From an uncultured Pirellulales bacterium (GTDB lineage Bacteria; Planctomycetota; Planctomycetia; Pirellulales; Thermoguttaceae), in assembly GCA_938015445.1 (NCBI GenBank), contig CALLPE010000041.1, positions 1 through 64,000 of the forward strand: a stretch of 64,000 nt of DNA, given 5' to 3'. The notes under the pieces are model-generated. The model was given only the letters and a program-made list of their open reading frames with translations, ran no database searches and was not told where the DNA came from. The translations under genes and the position numbers were made by a program. Shown here one piece after another: positions 1 to 11,443 of the stretch. Positions within the stretch are counted from its first letter, which is position 1. Each line of letters starts with the position of its first letter.

Positions 1-517
1 AGTCGTCGCCGTCAAGTATACCGTCGTAGTTGAAATCGCCGTTTACCCAAGTGCGCGTCATTGATGGATTGAAATAAGCCCAGTCGACCTGCATGTAGTC
101 GTCGCCATCAACAACGCCGTCCAAAGTTGCATCCCCAGAATACGTGTAATTAAGCAGTATCCAACTCGGCTGGACGGTTTGACCGTAAAACGTTCCGTAC
201 CAGTAGTCCTCACCTCTCATGAAACCGATGGCTGTGTTGGACAGCGGATTCAGCCGTGCCAGTTTGCTGACGATTCCCATTCCGTCCCACGCGCCCCAGT
301 TGTAACCTGAGCCGACCTGGGCTGAGATAACGTTGAAGTTCGAGGCGGTCAGGATGATTCCATCGGGGCCTTCGAACTCGACCTGGCCCAGTGGTGTTGC
401 ACCACCGGCGATATTGAGGTTTCCGATAATACCCACCAAGCCTGCCGAGGCTTCGGCGCACAGTAGCGAGCAAACAGCCACCAGCGCTACTGACCGCAAG
501 CTGAGTTTTGCCAACAT
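1..517 (-). CDS. Secreted protein with dockerin-like EF-hand repeats, partial (3' end beyond window)
   Basis: An open frame runs leftward from ATG at 517 off the window edge with no stop, giving 172 visible residues. The start follows a strong GGAGGGG ribosome site 5 nt upstream. Residues 1-25 form a signal peptide (MLAKLSLRSVALVAVCSLLC, then small residues AEASA). A beta-rich region of about 100 residues follows. From about residue 128 there are two dockerin-type calcium loops, GDATLDGVVDGDDY and GDFNYDGILDGDD. In Planctomycetota such repeats usually sit near the C terminus of secreted proteins and are often followed by a PEP-CTERM anchor, which would lie outside the window. The substrate or partner is unknown. 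An inverted repeat (576-591) lies upstream. Confidence 0.8.
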   Translation of the reverse strand, partial: MLAKLSLRSVALVAVCSLLCAEASAGLVGIIGNLNIAGGATPLGQVEFEGPDGIILTASNFNVISAQVGSGYNWGAWDGMGIVSKLARLNPLSNTAIGFMRGEDYWYGTFYGQTVQPSWILLNYTYSGDATLDGVVDGDDYMQVDWAYFNPSMTRTWVNGDFNYDGILDGDD

Positions 518-575
518 GACGGCCCCTCCGAGAAGTCTCTTGTCAAGTCGTTGATGTTTTCTGGGGAAGTTATAC

Positions 576-591
576 GGCAAGGAGCTTTGCC
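576..591. promoter_or_regulatory. Small inverted repeat upstream of the dockerin-like gene
   Basis: GGCAA-N6-TTGCC is a 5-bp-arm inverted repeat. On the minus strand it is followed 2 nt later by TATAAC, which resembles a -10 element about 55 nt before the start at 517. No convincing -35 was found, so a promoter or operator role is only a possibility. Confidence 0.2.
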
Positions 592-634
592 CGAACTCGC
601 TTGTCTATCCGCTAGGTTCAGACCACTTTGCCTA

Positions 635-664
635 GCTTATGACTACACCGCTTGTGACTACACC
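635..664. repeat. 15 bp tandem duplication
   Basis: Two adjacent copies of GCTTRTGACTACACC (635-649 and 650-664) differ at one base. The site is intergenic and its function is unknown. Confidence 0.8.
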
Positions 665-1303
665 TACCAAGATAACCAGCCGCTAAACAAAACGCAAGCG
701 TTTTGCGCGCCATGACCGGAAAAATCGACCGGCGGGCGGATTGCTCGTCCCAGGTGTTGGAATCGTCTGAAGCGTCCGCCAGTGGCAACGTCAACTCCCG
801 ATGCAACTGTCACCCTCCGGAAAACTAGAGTACCAGAAGTTACAAACATTGCAAGCAGAATTTTTTCAACACCCCACCCAGTAGAGGTAGTACAGCGCGC
901 AGACGACTTAACATCTGCCATCGCAAAGACTTGCTGAGGAGCATCACTGGCTGTGTTGGGGATTTTTTGCGCCTCGAACAAAACGAGCTTTTATCGGTAC
1001 TGTTTGTGAGTTTTGCAAATATCCAGGCCAGGTCGCTTTAGAGCCTTGCGCTGGCTAGTGCCCCATGGCCGGACAGCCCTGCGGTGGCACCCTGCCGATT
1101 TACGCGCCCAACGACCCGAGTGGCTATGCGATAAAAACGATCGGCGTTAGTATTGTGGTCATGCGGTCGGTCGGCACCTGCGTTAATGACAATTCGATGC
1201 GTTGTCGACTGCGAAGCCACATACAAAAACAGCGCAGTATGCGGCGGCAAAAAGCGAAGAGCCGTTTGTAATCGACACACAATATAGAAAGGGGTGCAAC
1301 AAC

Positions 1304-2968
1304 ATGGCGAAGTATCGCGTAGCGGCGTTGAGCAAACCTGCCAAAGTCGGAAAGCGTCAGGTGCTACTTGTAGCCAACGGCGACTTGCGCCTGTCGGCCA
1401 ATCAGAAGTGCTGGCCCGCCCAACAGGCAATGGAAGAAGCGCTGGGCAAAGCGGTGGCTGCGGCAGGGTATGAGTTGGTACGGGCGCATCCTTACGACCC
1501 AGAAAAAGGCCACGGCTTCATCGACTCGCAAAAAGAAGGCATCAAGGTTTTCGCCAACATCGATCCGAAGGCCAAGCTGATCGTCGCCGAGGCCGTGTGG
1601 CAGTATTCGCATCACATCCTGGGAGGCCTGCTGGCGCATCGCGGACCGATATTGACTGTGGCCAATTGGTCGGGCACTTGGCCGGGATTGGTGGGAATGC
1701 TGAACCTGAATGGTTCGCTGACCAAGGCCGGACGCGAGTACTCGACACTATGGAGCGAACAGTTCGCCGACGAATGGTTCCTGAAGAACCTTCGCCGCTG
1801 GTTGGACAAACAAAAGATCAAGCATCCCACGCCGCACGTCACGCCGCTGCGGAAAATCAAAGTGCCCGCCGCCCTGCGAAAACTGGGCGAAACGCTGGCC
1901 GAGCAGCTGCGCCGCCAGCCGGCGATCATGGGTGTGTTCGATGAAGGCTGCATGGGGATGTACAACGCCATCATTCCCGACGAGCTGTTGTTTCCGGTGG
2001 GCGTGTATAAAGAGCGGCTTAGTCAATCGGCCCTGTATTACGAGACGCTGCAAGTGCCCGACGACGAAGCGCTAGCCGTGCGCCGCTGGATGGAACAGCG
2101 GGGTATGAAGTTCGTCACCGGTCCGAACGAACAGACCGACTTGACCGACAATCAAATCCTGTTGCAATGCAAGATGTACATCGCAGCGGTGCGGATGGCC
2201 GACGACTTCGGCTGCTCGTTGATCGGCATCCAATATCAACAAGGGCTGAAAGACCTGCTGCCGGCCAGCGATCTGGTAGAAGGGATGCTCAACAACGCCG
2301 ATCGTCCGCCGGTGCGCAGCCGCGATGGATCGCGGGTGCTTTTCGAGGGGCAACCGGTGATCCACTTCAACGAAGTGGACGAATGCTCCGGGCTGGACGG
2401 GCTGATGACCAACCGCGTTCACGCCGCGTTGGACCAGCCGGTAGAAACCACCCTGCACGACCTGCGCTGGGGAGACTGGGACCGCTCCGGGACTGTGCCG
2501 GATTACGTGTGGGTGTTCCTCATCAGCGGCTCTGCCCCGCCGGCACACTTCATCGGCGGCTGGGCCGGGGCCAGCAGCGAGCGGCAACCGCCGATGTACT
2601 TCCGGCTGGGTGGCGGCACGCTGAAAGGCATATCGAAGCCGGGCGAGATCGTCTGGTCGCGCATATATATAGAAGGCGGAGAACTGAAGATGGACCTTGG
2701 CCGGGCTGGGGTGGTGGAGCTTCCGCCAGAGGAAACCGAGCGGCGCTGGCGCGAAACCACCCCCCAGTGGCCGATCATGCACGCGGTCACCTATGGCGTC
2801 GGACGGGACGAAATGATGGCCAAGCACAAGGCCAACCACATCCAAGTGGCCTATGCCAACAGCGCCAAGGAAGCCGACCAAGCGCTATTGGCCAAAGCCG
2901 CCATGGCGCAAGCCATGGGTATGCAGGTGAACATCTGCGGGACGCGCAAAGGCGGCAAGCAGTGGTGA
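1304..2968 (+). CDS. L-fucose/L-arabinose isomerase-fold protein
   Basis: This is a 554-residue cytosolic protein resembling the L-fucose isomerase-related proteins (FucI/AraA fold), which convert aldoses to ketoses with a metal ion. Supporting stretches are [18 protein letters not shown] (about residues 208-225), [15 protein letters not shown] (about 355-369), the region [13 protein letters not shown], and a C-terminal block that ends in [10 protein letters not shown]. The start at 1304 is preferred over an upstream in-frame ATG at 1202 because AGAAAGGGG lies 9 nt before it and the extra residues are not conserved-looking. It stands alone; no fucose kinase or aldolase is adjacent. Planctomycetota are rich in fucose-degrading genes, but the true substrate cannot be assigned from sequence alone. 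Confidence 0.75.
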   Translation: MAKYRVAALSKPAKVGKRQVLLVANGDLRLSANQKCWPAQQAMEEALGKAVAAAGYELVRAHPYDPEKGHGFIDSQKEGIKVFANIDPKAKLIVAEAVWQYSHHILGGLLAHRGPILTVANWSGTWPGLVGMLNLNGSLTKAGREYSTLWSEQFADEWFLKNLRRWLDKQKIKHPTPHVTPLRKIKVPAALRKLGETLAEQLRRQPAIMGVFDEGCMGMYNAIIPDELLFPVGVYKERLSQSALYYETLQVPDDEALAVRRWMEQRGMKFVTGPNEQTDLTDNQILLQCKMYIAAVRMADDFGCSLIGIQYQQGLKDLLPASDLVEGMLNNADRPPVRSRDGSRVLFEGQPVIHFNEVDECSGLDGLMTNRVHAALDQPVETTLHDLRWGDWDRSGTVPDYVWVFLISGSAPPAHFIGGWAGASSERQPPMYFRLGGGTLKGISKPGEIVWSRIYIEGGELKMDLGRAGVVELPPEETERRWRETTPQWPIMHAVTYGVGRDEMMAKHKANHIQVAYANSAKEADQALLAKAAMAQAMGMQVNICGTRKGGKQW

Positions 2969-3110
2969 GTACGTGCTGGCAAGCCTCATGGCTGGCTGTC
3001 GTGGCGCGCATTCGGCGGGCTACCGCGCAGGTCCCAGAAGCCGAAAAGCGTAAGTGGCCACAAGCTCCCGATTAAAGGCGCACCGGACCACGGCGTGAAC
3101 TCACAAGGGG

Positions 3111-3815
3111 CTACTGCGTGAAGTCCCAGCGGGCAATCTGCCAGTTCGCCCGGCGGCCGTCGTCCAAGTACACCCGGTGAAGATAAAGCACAGCGTACGC
3201 GGTTTGCTGCTGGGGGCCGTCGGGATAGCGGACAGCGTATCGGAGGGTCACTAAGTCGTATCGCTCTTGGTGTTGTACAAGTGGCGAGTCGACGTATTCT
3301 ACCTGCGCGCTTGTCCCGTGTTGCAGCAAAGTGCTGACCAGCCGGTCGGTCACGAAGTTTTGTAGTTGTTCGGCCCAGCGGGTGCCTTCCTGGTAGCGCT
3401 GGGCCAGATGATCGTCGAGCGGGGCGCGCCGCTTGGGTAACTGCGTGAGTTGATGGGCCTCGCGCGGCCTGTTCTCGGCCAAGAACTGGAACCAGTACTG
3501 GGCGAACTGCCGGGCTTCGCGACGCAGCGCCCAGCGGTAACTGGCCCAGTCGGTCGGCCCGGCTGCCAACCAAACCACCGATAACCACAGGCCAATCACG
3601 GCGGCGCGACGGCCGAGCATCTCGCCTTGGCTGGCTGCTACGCGGTACAACCCCACGGCGCTGAGCAGCACGCCCAGCACAGGCAGCAGCCAAAGCACCG
3701 GATGCAACAAGACCGCCGCAGAGACTATCCCTAGTATCAACCCGGAAATCGCCGCCGCGCTTATTGGTCGATACTCGGCCACGGCGGCGTCCTGAGGCGG
3801 AAGATCAGTTGGCAT
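3111..3815 (-). CDS. Membrane protein of unknown function
   Basis: The 234-residue protein has two or three hydrophobic segments in its first 90 residues (around ISGLILGIVSAAVLLHPVLW, WLLPVLGVLLSAVGLYRV and AAVIGLWLSVVWLAAG). A soluble C-terminal domain of about 140 residues follows, with an alpha/beta look and an aromatic-rich end (VLYLHRVYLDDGRRANWQIA). The N-terminal part resembles the DUF4190-type two-helix membrane module seen in many planctomycete proteins. ATG at 3815 was chosen; a GTG at 3872 would add 19 residues. It converges with the isomerase gene. No function is assigned. Confidence 0.65.
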   Translation of the reverse strand: MPTDLPPQDAAVAEYRPISAAAISGLILGIVSAAVLLHPVLWLLPVLGVLLSAVGLYRVAASQGEMLGRRAAVIGLWLSVVWLAAGPTDWASYRWALRREARQFAQYWFQFLAENRPREAHQLTQLPKRRAPLDDHLAQRYQEGTRWAEQLQNFVTDRLVSTLLQHGTSAQVEYVDSPLVQHQERYDLVTLRYAVRYPDGPQQQTAYAVLYLHRVYLDDGRRANWQIARWDFTQ

Positions 3816-4085
3816 CGACACGGTTGCAACACCTGAAAAGTTGAAACCAGAACCAAGTCCGATGGGCGTCACCGCCCGACCGGCTTGCGTGCTGCCGACG
3901 CACCTGGTTGGAACTGTGACCAGATGCGATGGGCGTCACATCGGCTGCTATTTACCCGCAGCACTATGATTCATTAGCGTGCTCCACTAAACATTTCGCC
4001 CATTACACATCGTCGCCCATAAGGCACTGTCGGCTACTAGCTGTTTGCGCCCAGTAGGTATTTTGGCCCGGACGGCGCGAGTCGG

Positions 4086-6065
<1,980 letters not shown>

Positions 6066-6149
6066 CTTTAGTATGGCTTAGCGTTCCGTGGGGAAAAGCC
6101 ACAGCGAAAATGGCAAAAAGCGAAAATGGCCAAAACCGACGCAGCGGCT

Positions 6150-6701
6150 TCATGGGCGCTGGTCCAGCGGCGGGGCTAGCTCGCCGGCCGTCGCGGCCCA
6201 AGGATCGGCTGTGGCGGCGAGGGCACACTCCATACGGAGCAGCCGAGCGCCACAGTCGGCCACGCGGCCCAAAGCATATCCGGTCGCCGCCAGCCACAAC
6301 AATACAACAATGTCCCCAACTAGCAAGACGCGCCTCCGGGCCAGCGGTTTCCAGACCATCGGCGAAAAAAGCATCGCCGCACACACTACGACGGCCAAAT
6401 AGTACATCGCCGCCGCCGCTCTGGCCGATTGGACATGCTCGGCCAGCAATGGTTCGATTTGCTCCGTGCGGTTTTGCGGCAGGACCTGTGTCAGCCGCCG
6501 AGCAGACAGCCGACCGCTCTGGGCAGAAATGGCCGTGGCCAGCGCGCCGGCAGCCAGTATCAGTATCCCTGCAACACTCAGCGCCCGGCGTTGCTCCCCC
6601 CGAAGAACCCCCAGCACATTTACGATCATTCCGGCCAGCAGCAACCCCAGCGGCAGCAAGGCCGTCAGCAGGTGCAACCTTTGCCACAAAGTGTCGTCCA
6701 T
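6150..6701 (-). CDS. Four-helix integral membrane protein, unknown function
   Basis: The 183-residue protein has four predicted transmembrane helices: LLTALLPLGLLLAGMIVNVL, ALSVAGILILAAGALATAIS, AAMYYLAVVVCAAMLFSPMV and VLLVGDIVVLLWLAATGYAL. The pattern, with a soluble stretch after helix 2, recalls small DUF2231-type membrane proteins, but the match is by eye only. It ends 84 bp upstream of the helicase start on the same strand and may be co-transcribed. No catalytic motif is visible. Confidence 0.6.
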   Translation of the reverse strand: MDDTLWQRLHLLTALLPLGLLLAGMIVNVLGVLRGEQRRALSVAGILILAAGALATAISAQSGRLSARRLTQVLPQNRTEQIEPLLAEHVQSARAAAAMYYLAVVVCAAMLFSPMVWKPLARRRVLLVGDIVVLLWLAATGYALGRVADCGARLLRMECALAATADPWAATAGELAPPLDQRP

Positions 6702-6941
6702 GGCTAAGCCTGTGCGTTAGGCAGGCACTCGGGCCGCGATTGCCAGCCACCCGGCCAGGCGCGACGCACAACGGCCGGGCAGACACCTGCATTCAAACCC
6801 CTTGCATGCACATCGATGTTCCCACTCGAGCGCCGCCTATCCACCACTTACCGGCAGCAACAATCTTATCTACCGGTAACAGCGTTCCTATTTCCCGATA
6901 AGAAGCAGCTTACTTGCCGATAAGGACAGTTTTAGTGACTG

Positions 6942-7484
6942 CTAAGGGTCTTTCGGGTCTTTGGGGGCTGGGCCGGGGTCGTCGGTCTTGCGCTTGAGTT
7001 TTAGCTGGCCCACCATCCGCCCTGCGTACTTGCCATCGGCTTCCCCACGGCCGAGCGTGATCGTCCAGGGCGCTTTGACGAAGCGAACCGTACCCTCCTG
7101 CACGGTTCCTTCCAGCACGAATTTGTCGATGCGCGGTTTGCCTTGCTTATCTTTGCCGTGATCGACCATCATCGTCAGCCGGTAGCCGTCGCCGCTGGGC
7201 TCCACGCTGGCGTCGATGTGGCAAGAACCGCACTTCTGCTCTTTGAACTGTTTCTGGCCCGTGTCGGCATCCCTGACGTACTCCCCGGTGGGCTGAAGCG
7301 CGCCGACGTACTGTCCCACGAACCCATCTTGCTGCGCCCTGTGCTGCTGGGGCTGATCAGACTGTGATTGCCCCGTGGATTGCCCCGCAGCGCAAATCCC
7401 AACCACCGCGGCCACAGCCGCCGCCACAAGCACATAGCACAGCGCCAGTCTTCTGCCAGAACCTATCAAGCTGCTGCACAACAT
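6942..7484 (-). CDS. Secreted protein with one CXXCH motif
   Basis: The 180-residue protein starts at ATG 7484, with AAAGGA 9 nt upstream deciding against an in-frame ATG at 7538. Residues 1-37 form a signal peptide (LALCYVLVAAAVAAVVGICA), and a Gln/Ser-rich linker follows. The motif KCGSCH fits the CXXCH haem-c attachment site, but the next 90 residues look like a beta-rich domain (KFVLEGTVQEGTVRFVKAPW) and not like a cytochrome c fold, and no distal Met ligand is evident. The C terminus is Lys/Pro-rich. It could be an atypical monohaem protein, or the motif may be fortuitous. Confidence 0.6.
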   Translation of the reverse strand: MLCSSLIGSGRRLALCYVLVAAAVAAVVGICAAGQSTGQSQSDQPQQHRAQQDGFVGQYVGALQPTGEYVRDADTGQKQFKEQKCGSCHIDASVEPSGDGYRLTMMVDHGKDKQGKPRIDKFVLEGTVQEGTVRFVKAPWTITLGRGEADGKYAGRMVGQLKLKRKTDDPGPAPKDPKDP

Positions 7485-7858
7485 GGGATCGCGTCCTTTT
7501 GCCGAAATGGATGTGGTGTACACGGGAGGATGCTTCATGTCCGTTTATGGCCGCAACAAGTCCGACGCCCAGGCCACGCCCACCGCGCGGCCTCGTAATT
7601 ATTGCCGCAATTATTCGCGCAATTATTGGCGCACAATCGCAATGGCCGACAATCGCGATTACGTGTCCACGATATTTGTCCCGGGCCGATGACCGACAGA
7701 TGTACCTAAAACATCCAGATAATAGCACGATTGCGGCTGCGCTGCTACACTGGCCGAGCGGGTTTAGAGTTTTCGCACTGCGCTCGGTTTTCGAGTTTTC
7801 GCACGGGACTGTTGCGAGCTGTGCGTTTCGCACACGCGACACGCCAATACGTGGAAAA
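7485..7858. other. Intergenic region between divergent genes
   Basis: The 374 bp separate the secreted CXXCH protein gene (minus) from the ABC permease gene (plus). The only structure seen is a three-copy 12 bp tandem repeat (7597-7632). A plus-strand open frame spans the region in phase with the permease, but it lacks a good start and has no protein-like features before 7859. Confidence 0.5.
7597..7632. repeat. 12 bp tandem repeat, three copies
   Basis: Three adjacent units AATTATTGCCGC, AATTATTCGCGC and AATTATTGGCGC occur, followed by a looser pair of AATCGC words. The array sits mid-way between two divergent genes, where a multi-site operator could act, but it may equally be a slippage product. 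Confidence 0.8.
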
Positions 7859-9007
7859 ATGCATTTTGGTACACTGATCGTCAAGAACCTGCTGCGCAGG
7901 CCGGTCCGTTCGCTGCTGACCGCCACCGGAGTAGCGCTGGCCGTCGGCGCGGTCATTGCCCTGCTGGGCATGGCGCGCGGGTTCGAAGATTCGCTGCTCC
8001 AGGTGTTGCAAGGGCACGGGGTCGATATCGTCGTCACCCGCGCCGGAAAGACCGACCGTATGACCAGCGTGCTCGACCAGCGTTGGGAGCGGCTGATAGC
8101 CAACATCGACGGCGTGGAAAGAGTCGCCGGTGCCCTGATGGACGTGGTCGATTTCCGCGACGCCAATCTGATCGGCGTGTTCATTCAGGGATGGCCCACC
8201 GATAGCTTCCTACTGGCACAACTGCCCCTGCGCAGCGGACGTCCCCTACGGCCCGACGACCGACAGTGCGTACTGCTAGGCTCAAAGCTGGCCGAGATCC
8301 TTCAAAAAACGACCGGCGATATGGTGGAAATCGAGATGCAACCTTTTCGTGTCGTCGGCGTGTACGAAAGCTACAACCTGTACGAGAATCGCTCGGCCAT
8401 TATGCCGTTGGAAGAGTTCCAGCGGCTAATGGACCGTCAGGGTCAAGTGATGGCTTTCCACGTGATGGTCCACCAAGCGCACCACAAATCGTCTTTGGTT
8501 GAAGCGGTCTGCCGCCGTATCGAAAGCCTTACCGACGAACACGGCCGACGGCTGCCGCTGGAGGCCCGGCCCGCCTACGATTACGTCAAAAGCACGCTGC
8601 AAATCCGTCAGGTTCAAGCGATGGCCTGGGTCACGTCGGTCATCGCGATGGTGATCGGCGCGGTGGGAATGCTCAACACTATGATTATGTCGGTGTTCGA
8701 GCGGACACACGAAATCGGCATCCTGCGGGCGATCGGCTGGCGTAAAGGGCGGATAGTGCGGATGATACTGGGCGAATCGCTCCTATTGTGTCTGGTCGGT
8801 GCCACACTGGGCGCCATCGTAGCGGTGGCCGGTGTGTACTGGCTGAGCACCCTGCCGGCGGTGGCCGGACTGATCCAAGGGCAGATTTCCCCGGTGGTCA
8901 TCGGCCAGGGATACGCGATCGCTGTGCTGGTGGGTTTGGCCGGCGGGTTATATCCGGCCTGGCGCGGCGCGCGGCTCTCGCCCACGGAGGCCATCCGCCA
9001 TGAGTGA
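7859..9007 (+). CDS. ABC transporter permease, FtsX/MacB/LolC type
   Basis: The 382-residue inner-membrane permease has the typical layout: an N-terminal transmembrane helix (about residues 15-37, SLLTATGVALAVGAVIALLG), a periplasmic domain of about 220 residues, and an FtsX domain with three C-terminal helices (VIAMVIGAVGMLNTMIMSVF, LLLCLVGATLGAIVAVAGVY and a last helix ending GLAGGLYPAWRGARLSPTEA). EIGILRAIGWRKG is the coupling motif that contacts the ATPase. It overlaps the ATPase gene by 8 bp, so the two form an operon and a half-transporter pair. Such pairs extract lipoproteins or export peptides and drugs. No periplasmic adaptor gene is adjacent, so the substrate is open. Confidence 0.88.
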   Translation: MHFGTLIVKNLLRRPVRSLLTATGVALAVGAVIALLGMARGFEDSLLQVLQGHGVDIVVTRAGKTDRMTSVLDQRWERLIANIDGVERVAGALMDVVDFRDANLIGVFIQGWPTDSFLLAQLPLRSGRPLRPDDRQCVLLGSKLAEILQKTTGDMVEIEMQPFRVVGVYESYNLYENRSAIMPLEEFQRLMDRQGQVMAFHVMVHQAHHKSSLVEAVCRRIESLTDEHGRRLPLEARPAYDYVKSTLQIRQVQAMAWVTSVIAMVIGAVGMLNTMIMSVFERTHEIGILRAIGWRKGRIVRMILGESLLLCLVGATLGAIVAVAGVYWLSTLPAVAGLIQGQISPVVIGQGYAIAVLVGLAGGLYPAWRGARLSPTEAIRHE

Positions 9008-9692
9008 CCGCCAGCCGCTGTTCCGTACCATCAACCTCACGAAACTCTATAGCGACGGCAACGTAACGGCTCTGGTGGATGCCAATCTGGAGATTCCTCA
9101 AGGTCAATTCGTTGCCATAATGGGTCCCAGCGGGAGTGGAAAATCGACGCTGTTGAACTTGCTCGGTGCTTTGGACCGACCCAGCAGCGGAGAGGTTTTC
9201 TTCCAAGGACACTCGCTTTCCAAGATGCGCGACTTGGACCAGTTCCGCGCCTGCCAACTGGGCTTCGTCTTCCAATCGTTCTACCTGCTTCCCACGCTGA
9301 CGGCGGCCGAGAACGTGCAAGTTCCGATGTTCGAGGCCGGGCTTCGGGCGGCGGAACGGGTACGCCGGGCTACAGAGTTGCTGGAGTTGGTCGGGCTGTC
9401 GCACCGCGCAGGCCACCTGCCGCGGCAGCTTTCGGTCGGCGAACGCCAGCGTGTCGCCATTGCCCGGGCGTTGGCCAACCGTCCCCCAGTGCTCCTTGCC
9501 GACGAGCCGACCGGCAACCTCGACTCGCAAAACACCGCCCAAGTGCTAGCGCTGTTCGAGGAGCTTCACCGCCGCCAGCAATTGACAATCATCCTCGTCA
9601 CCCACAGCAGCGAGGTGGCAGAGCGAGCCGAGCGCATCATACGTCTGCGCGACGGTCGGGTGATCGCCGATGGCGGCGGTCAGCCAGGCTAA
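9000..9692 (+). CDS. ABC transporter ATPase, LolD/MacB type
   Basis: The 230-residue ATP-binding subunit pairs with the upstream permease, whose gene it overlaps. Motifs: Walker A GPSGSGKST (about residues 42-50), Q-loop in GFVFQSFYLLPTLTA, signature LSVGERQRVAIARAL (LSVGE where LSGGQ is canonical, a change common in this family), Walker B VLLADEPTGNLDS and switch His in LVTHSSE. Length and motifs fit the LolD/FtsE/MacB group of ATPases that power mechanotransmission without moving substrate through the membrane pore. Confidence 0.92.
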   Translation: MSDRQPLFRTINLTKLYSDGNVTALVDANLEIPQGQFVAIMGPSGSGKSTLLNLLGALDRPSSGEVFFQGHSLSKMRDLDQFRACQLGFVFQSFYLLPTLTAAENVQVPMFEAGLRAAERVRRATELLELVGLSHRAGHLPRQLSVGERQRVAIARALANRPPVLLADEPTGNLDSQNTAQVLALFEELHRRQQLTIILVTHSSEVAERAERIIRLRDGRVIADGGGQPG

Positions 9693-10114
9693 ACTAAAGC
9701 CTCCCCATCAAACAACATAAAAGCAAAGCGGTGTCAATATGTTTAAGTCGTTAAATCGTTGAGAATATGCATTAAAGCGCGTTAAGAATAAATTTAAGCG
9801 GTTTAAATCGTTGACGAAGAATGTTAGCTGATTTAACATGTAGGTCGAGTGCGAAAAAATCGTCCGCCGCAAACCCCGGCGACAAGCCGCTCTGTTCCTG
9901 ACACAACAAGTGTTGCTCGCCAGGTGAAGCAATAGAATGTCCCAAGGGTCATGCGCGGCGATTGCCCTGTCTGGAGCCAATTCCTCGGATGCCGAGCTTG
10001 CTTTAGGCTATATCAGACTTCCAACCAAGACCAACATTATCGGCGCTGCCCCCCAGTTAACTCGCGGCAGCAATGCATAGCAATTTCATCGCTCGCAATT
10101 GAAAAGGGCCGACC
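9693..10114. other. Intergenic region with an AT-rich repeat island
   Basis: The 422 bp lie between the ABC operon and the PEP-CTERM gene. The stretch 9741-9840 is markedly AT-richer than its surroundings and contains repeated TTTAAG and TTAAAT words. The identical 12-mer TTAAATCGTTGA occurs at 9751-9762 and 9803-9814. No terminator hairpin with a T-run was identified. The minus-strand open frame across it is low complexity and not credible as a gene. Confidence 0.5.
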
Positions 10115-11443
10115 ATGAACTCTCGCGTGCTTGCAATGGTGTGGACCGGTTTGGCAACGATGTTGCTGTCGGCACAGATGGTCTGGGCAGCGCCGACGAT
10201 CTACGTCGATGCTTCCAGACCTGATGACAGCGGGGACGGCACAACTTGGGCCACAGCAAAAAAATCAATCCAAGGCGGCATAGACGCCGTCGACAATGGT
10301 GGGACTGTAATCGTCCGCAATGGCGTGTACACGCAAAACGCAACTCTTCAGATTTCAAAGCCCGTCACGGTCAAATCCGAGATACCTGGCGTGCGGCCTA
10401 AAGTAGAAGTAATCGATTCCGCTTATGCATACGGGGTGAAAATCTCGGCCAACAACGTGACCCTGCGCGACTTGTGGATATATCAAGGCGGCACCGCCAC
10501 TGATTCTGCAATGATCCATGTGCCGAAAAAAACCAACCCGTGGCCGCAACCTGGTGACTTTCAGTACGCCAACATCTCGATCATCGATTGTACGTTGGAG
10601 GGTGGGCGCCGCGCTTTCCTGGGAACTACGGAGAACCTGACCGTCCAAGGTTCTGAATTCAAGAACAACTACAGGGACAGCATCTATCTGGATGGTATCA
10701 AAGGGACCACTACAATTCTCAACAATAACTTCGTCGGCGCTGCCACCAGCAAAAAAGCAATTGTGGTTGAGAACACCTCCGACGGTCCTTACTCGGTAGG
10801 CGACCTTAACATCATGTACAACACCTGTTTCGGCAAGGGCCAGTTCTTTTTGTTCAACAACTGGAATGCCGAGTCGGATAAGTTGAACATCAATATCGTG
10901 CATAATAGCATCGACGGCACCGGCAGTAGTGCAATCGTGCTATATCCGACAGGCAGCAGCAACACGATCTTCGACAAACTCGATCAGATTGTCATCCGCG
11001 ACAACGCCATCACTAATGCGGGACGGCTGGCCGTCTATGTCGACTACGCTTACTACACGGGCACGGACGTGCCTGAAGACGGGGCTATTCTGCTGCACCG
11101 CAACTTGGCGTGGAACAACACCGTTGGTTCGGGCGACACGGTTGACCCAACCGGTAATTACGGCTTCAGCAGTGGTGCACCGGCGGGTACAACCTTGGCG
11201 ATGTTCAACTTGTTGAACAACTTGGTCGCCGATCCACTTTGGGCCGATCCCACGCACGCTAACAACAACTTCGAGTTCTTGCCCGGCTCGCCGTTGTACC
11301 TCTCGGCCAGCGATGGCACCAACATCGGGGCCTGGCAGGGAGGAACAGAAGTCATTCCCGAGCCTCAAAGCGTCCTTATTTGGTGTGGTCTGGCTTGCGC
11401 CGGCTTCTACCTGTGGCGACACCGCGGCCCAAAGAAAAAGTGA
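10115..11443 (+). CDS. PEP-CTERM protein with right-handed beta-helix domain
   Basis: The 442-residue exported protein begins after AAAAGGG, 6 nt upstream. Residues 1-25 are a signal peptide ending in AQMVWA. The core (about 28-390) opens with YVDASRPDDSGDGTTWATA and GTVIVRNGVY, hallmarks of pectin-lyase-like parallel beta-helix proteins, followed by Asn-rich turns such as ILNNNF, IVHNSI and IVIRDNAI. The C terminus has the sorting signal IPEPQSVLIWCGLACAGFYL plus a basic tail RHRGPKKK, so an exosortase should process it and link it to the cell surface or extracellular matrix. The domain is common in polysaccharide-active or adhesive proteins; no catalytic residues are assigned. Confidence 0.88.
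   Translation: MNSRVLAMVWTGLATMLLSAQMVWAAPTIYVDASRPDDSGDGTTWATAKKSIQGGIDAVDNGGTVIVRNGVYTQNATLQISKPVTVKSEIPGVRPKVEVIDSAYAYGVKISANNVTLRDLWIYQGGTATDSAMIHVPKKTNPWPQPGDFQYANISIIDCTLEGGRRAFLGTTENLTVQGSEFKNNYRDSIYLDGIKGTTTILNNNFVGAATSKKAIVVENTSDGPYSVGDLNIMYNTCFGKGQFFLFNNWNAESDKLNINIVHNSIDGTGSSAIVLYPTGSSNTIFDKLDQIVIRDNAITNAGRLAVYVDYAYYTGTDVPEDGAILLHRNLAWNNTVGSGDTVDPTGNYGFSSGAPAGTTLAMFNLLNNLVADPLWADPTHANNNFEFLPGSPLYLSASDGTNIGAWQGGTEVIPEPQSVLIWCGLACAGFYLWRHRGPKKK

Larger units (their letters stand above)
518..1303. other. Intergenic region between divergent genes, no gene recognised
   Basis: The 786 bp separate the minus-strand dockerin-like gene from the plus-strand isomerase gene. They contain a 15 bp tandem duplication at 635-664 and the promoter-like element near 572. 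Open frames in the region have no recognisable domains, ribosome sites or coding character. Confidence 0.5.

Noticed and set aside
7364..7858. N-terminal extension of the ABC permease frame
   Set aside because: The upstream in-frame stretch runs antisense through the start of the secreted protein gene and a tandem repeat, and the permease fold begins at 7859.
9708..9980. Minus-strand Asn/Leu/Phe-rich frame that looked helical
   Set aside because: Its apparent heptads come from the AT-rich TTAAA repeats, and there is no ribosome site.
10152..10167. TGGCAACGATGTTGCT as a sigma-54 -24/-12 promoter
   Set aside because: It lies inside the signal-peptide codons of the PEP-CTERM gene and lacks the C and G of the -24 consensus, so it is probably chance.
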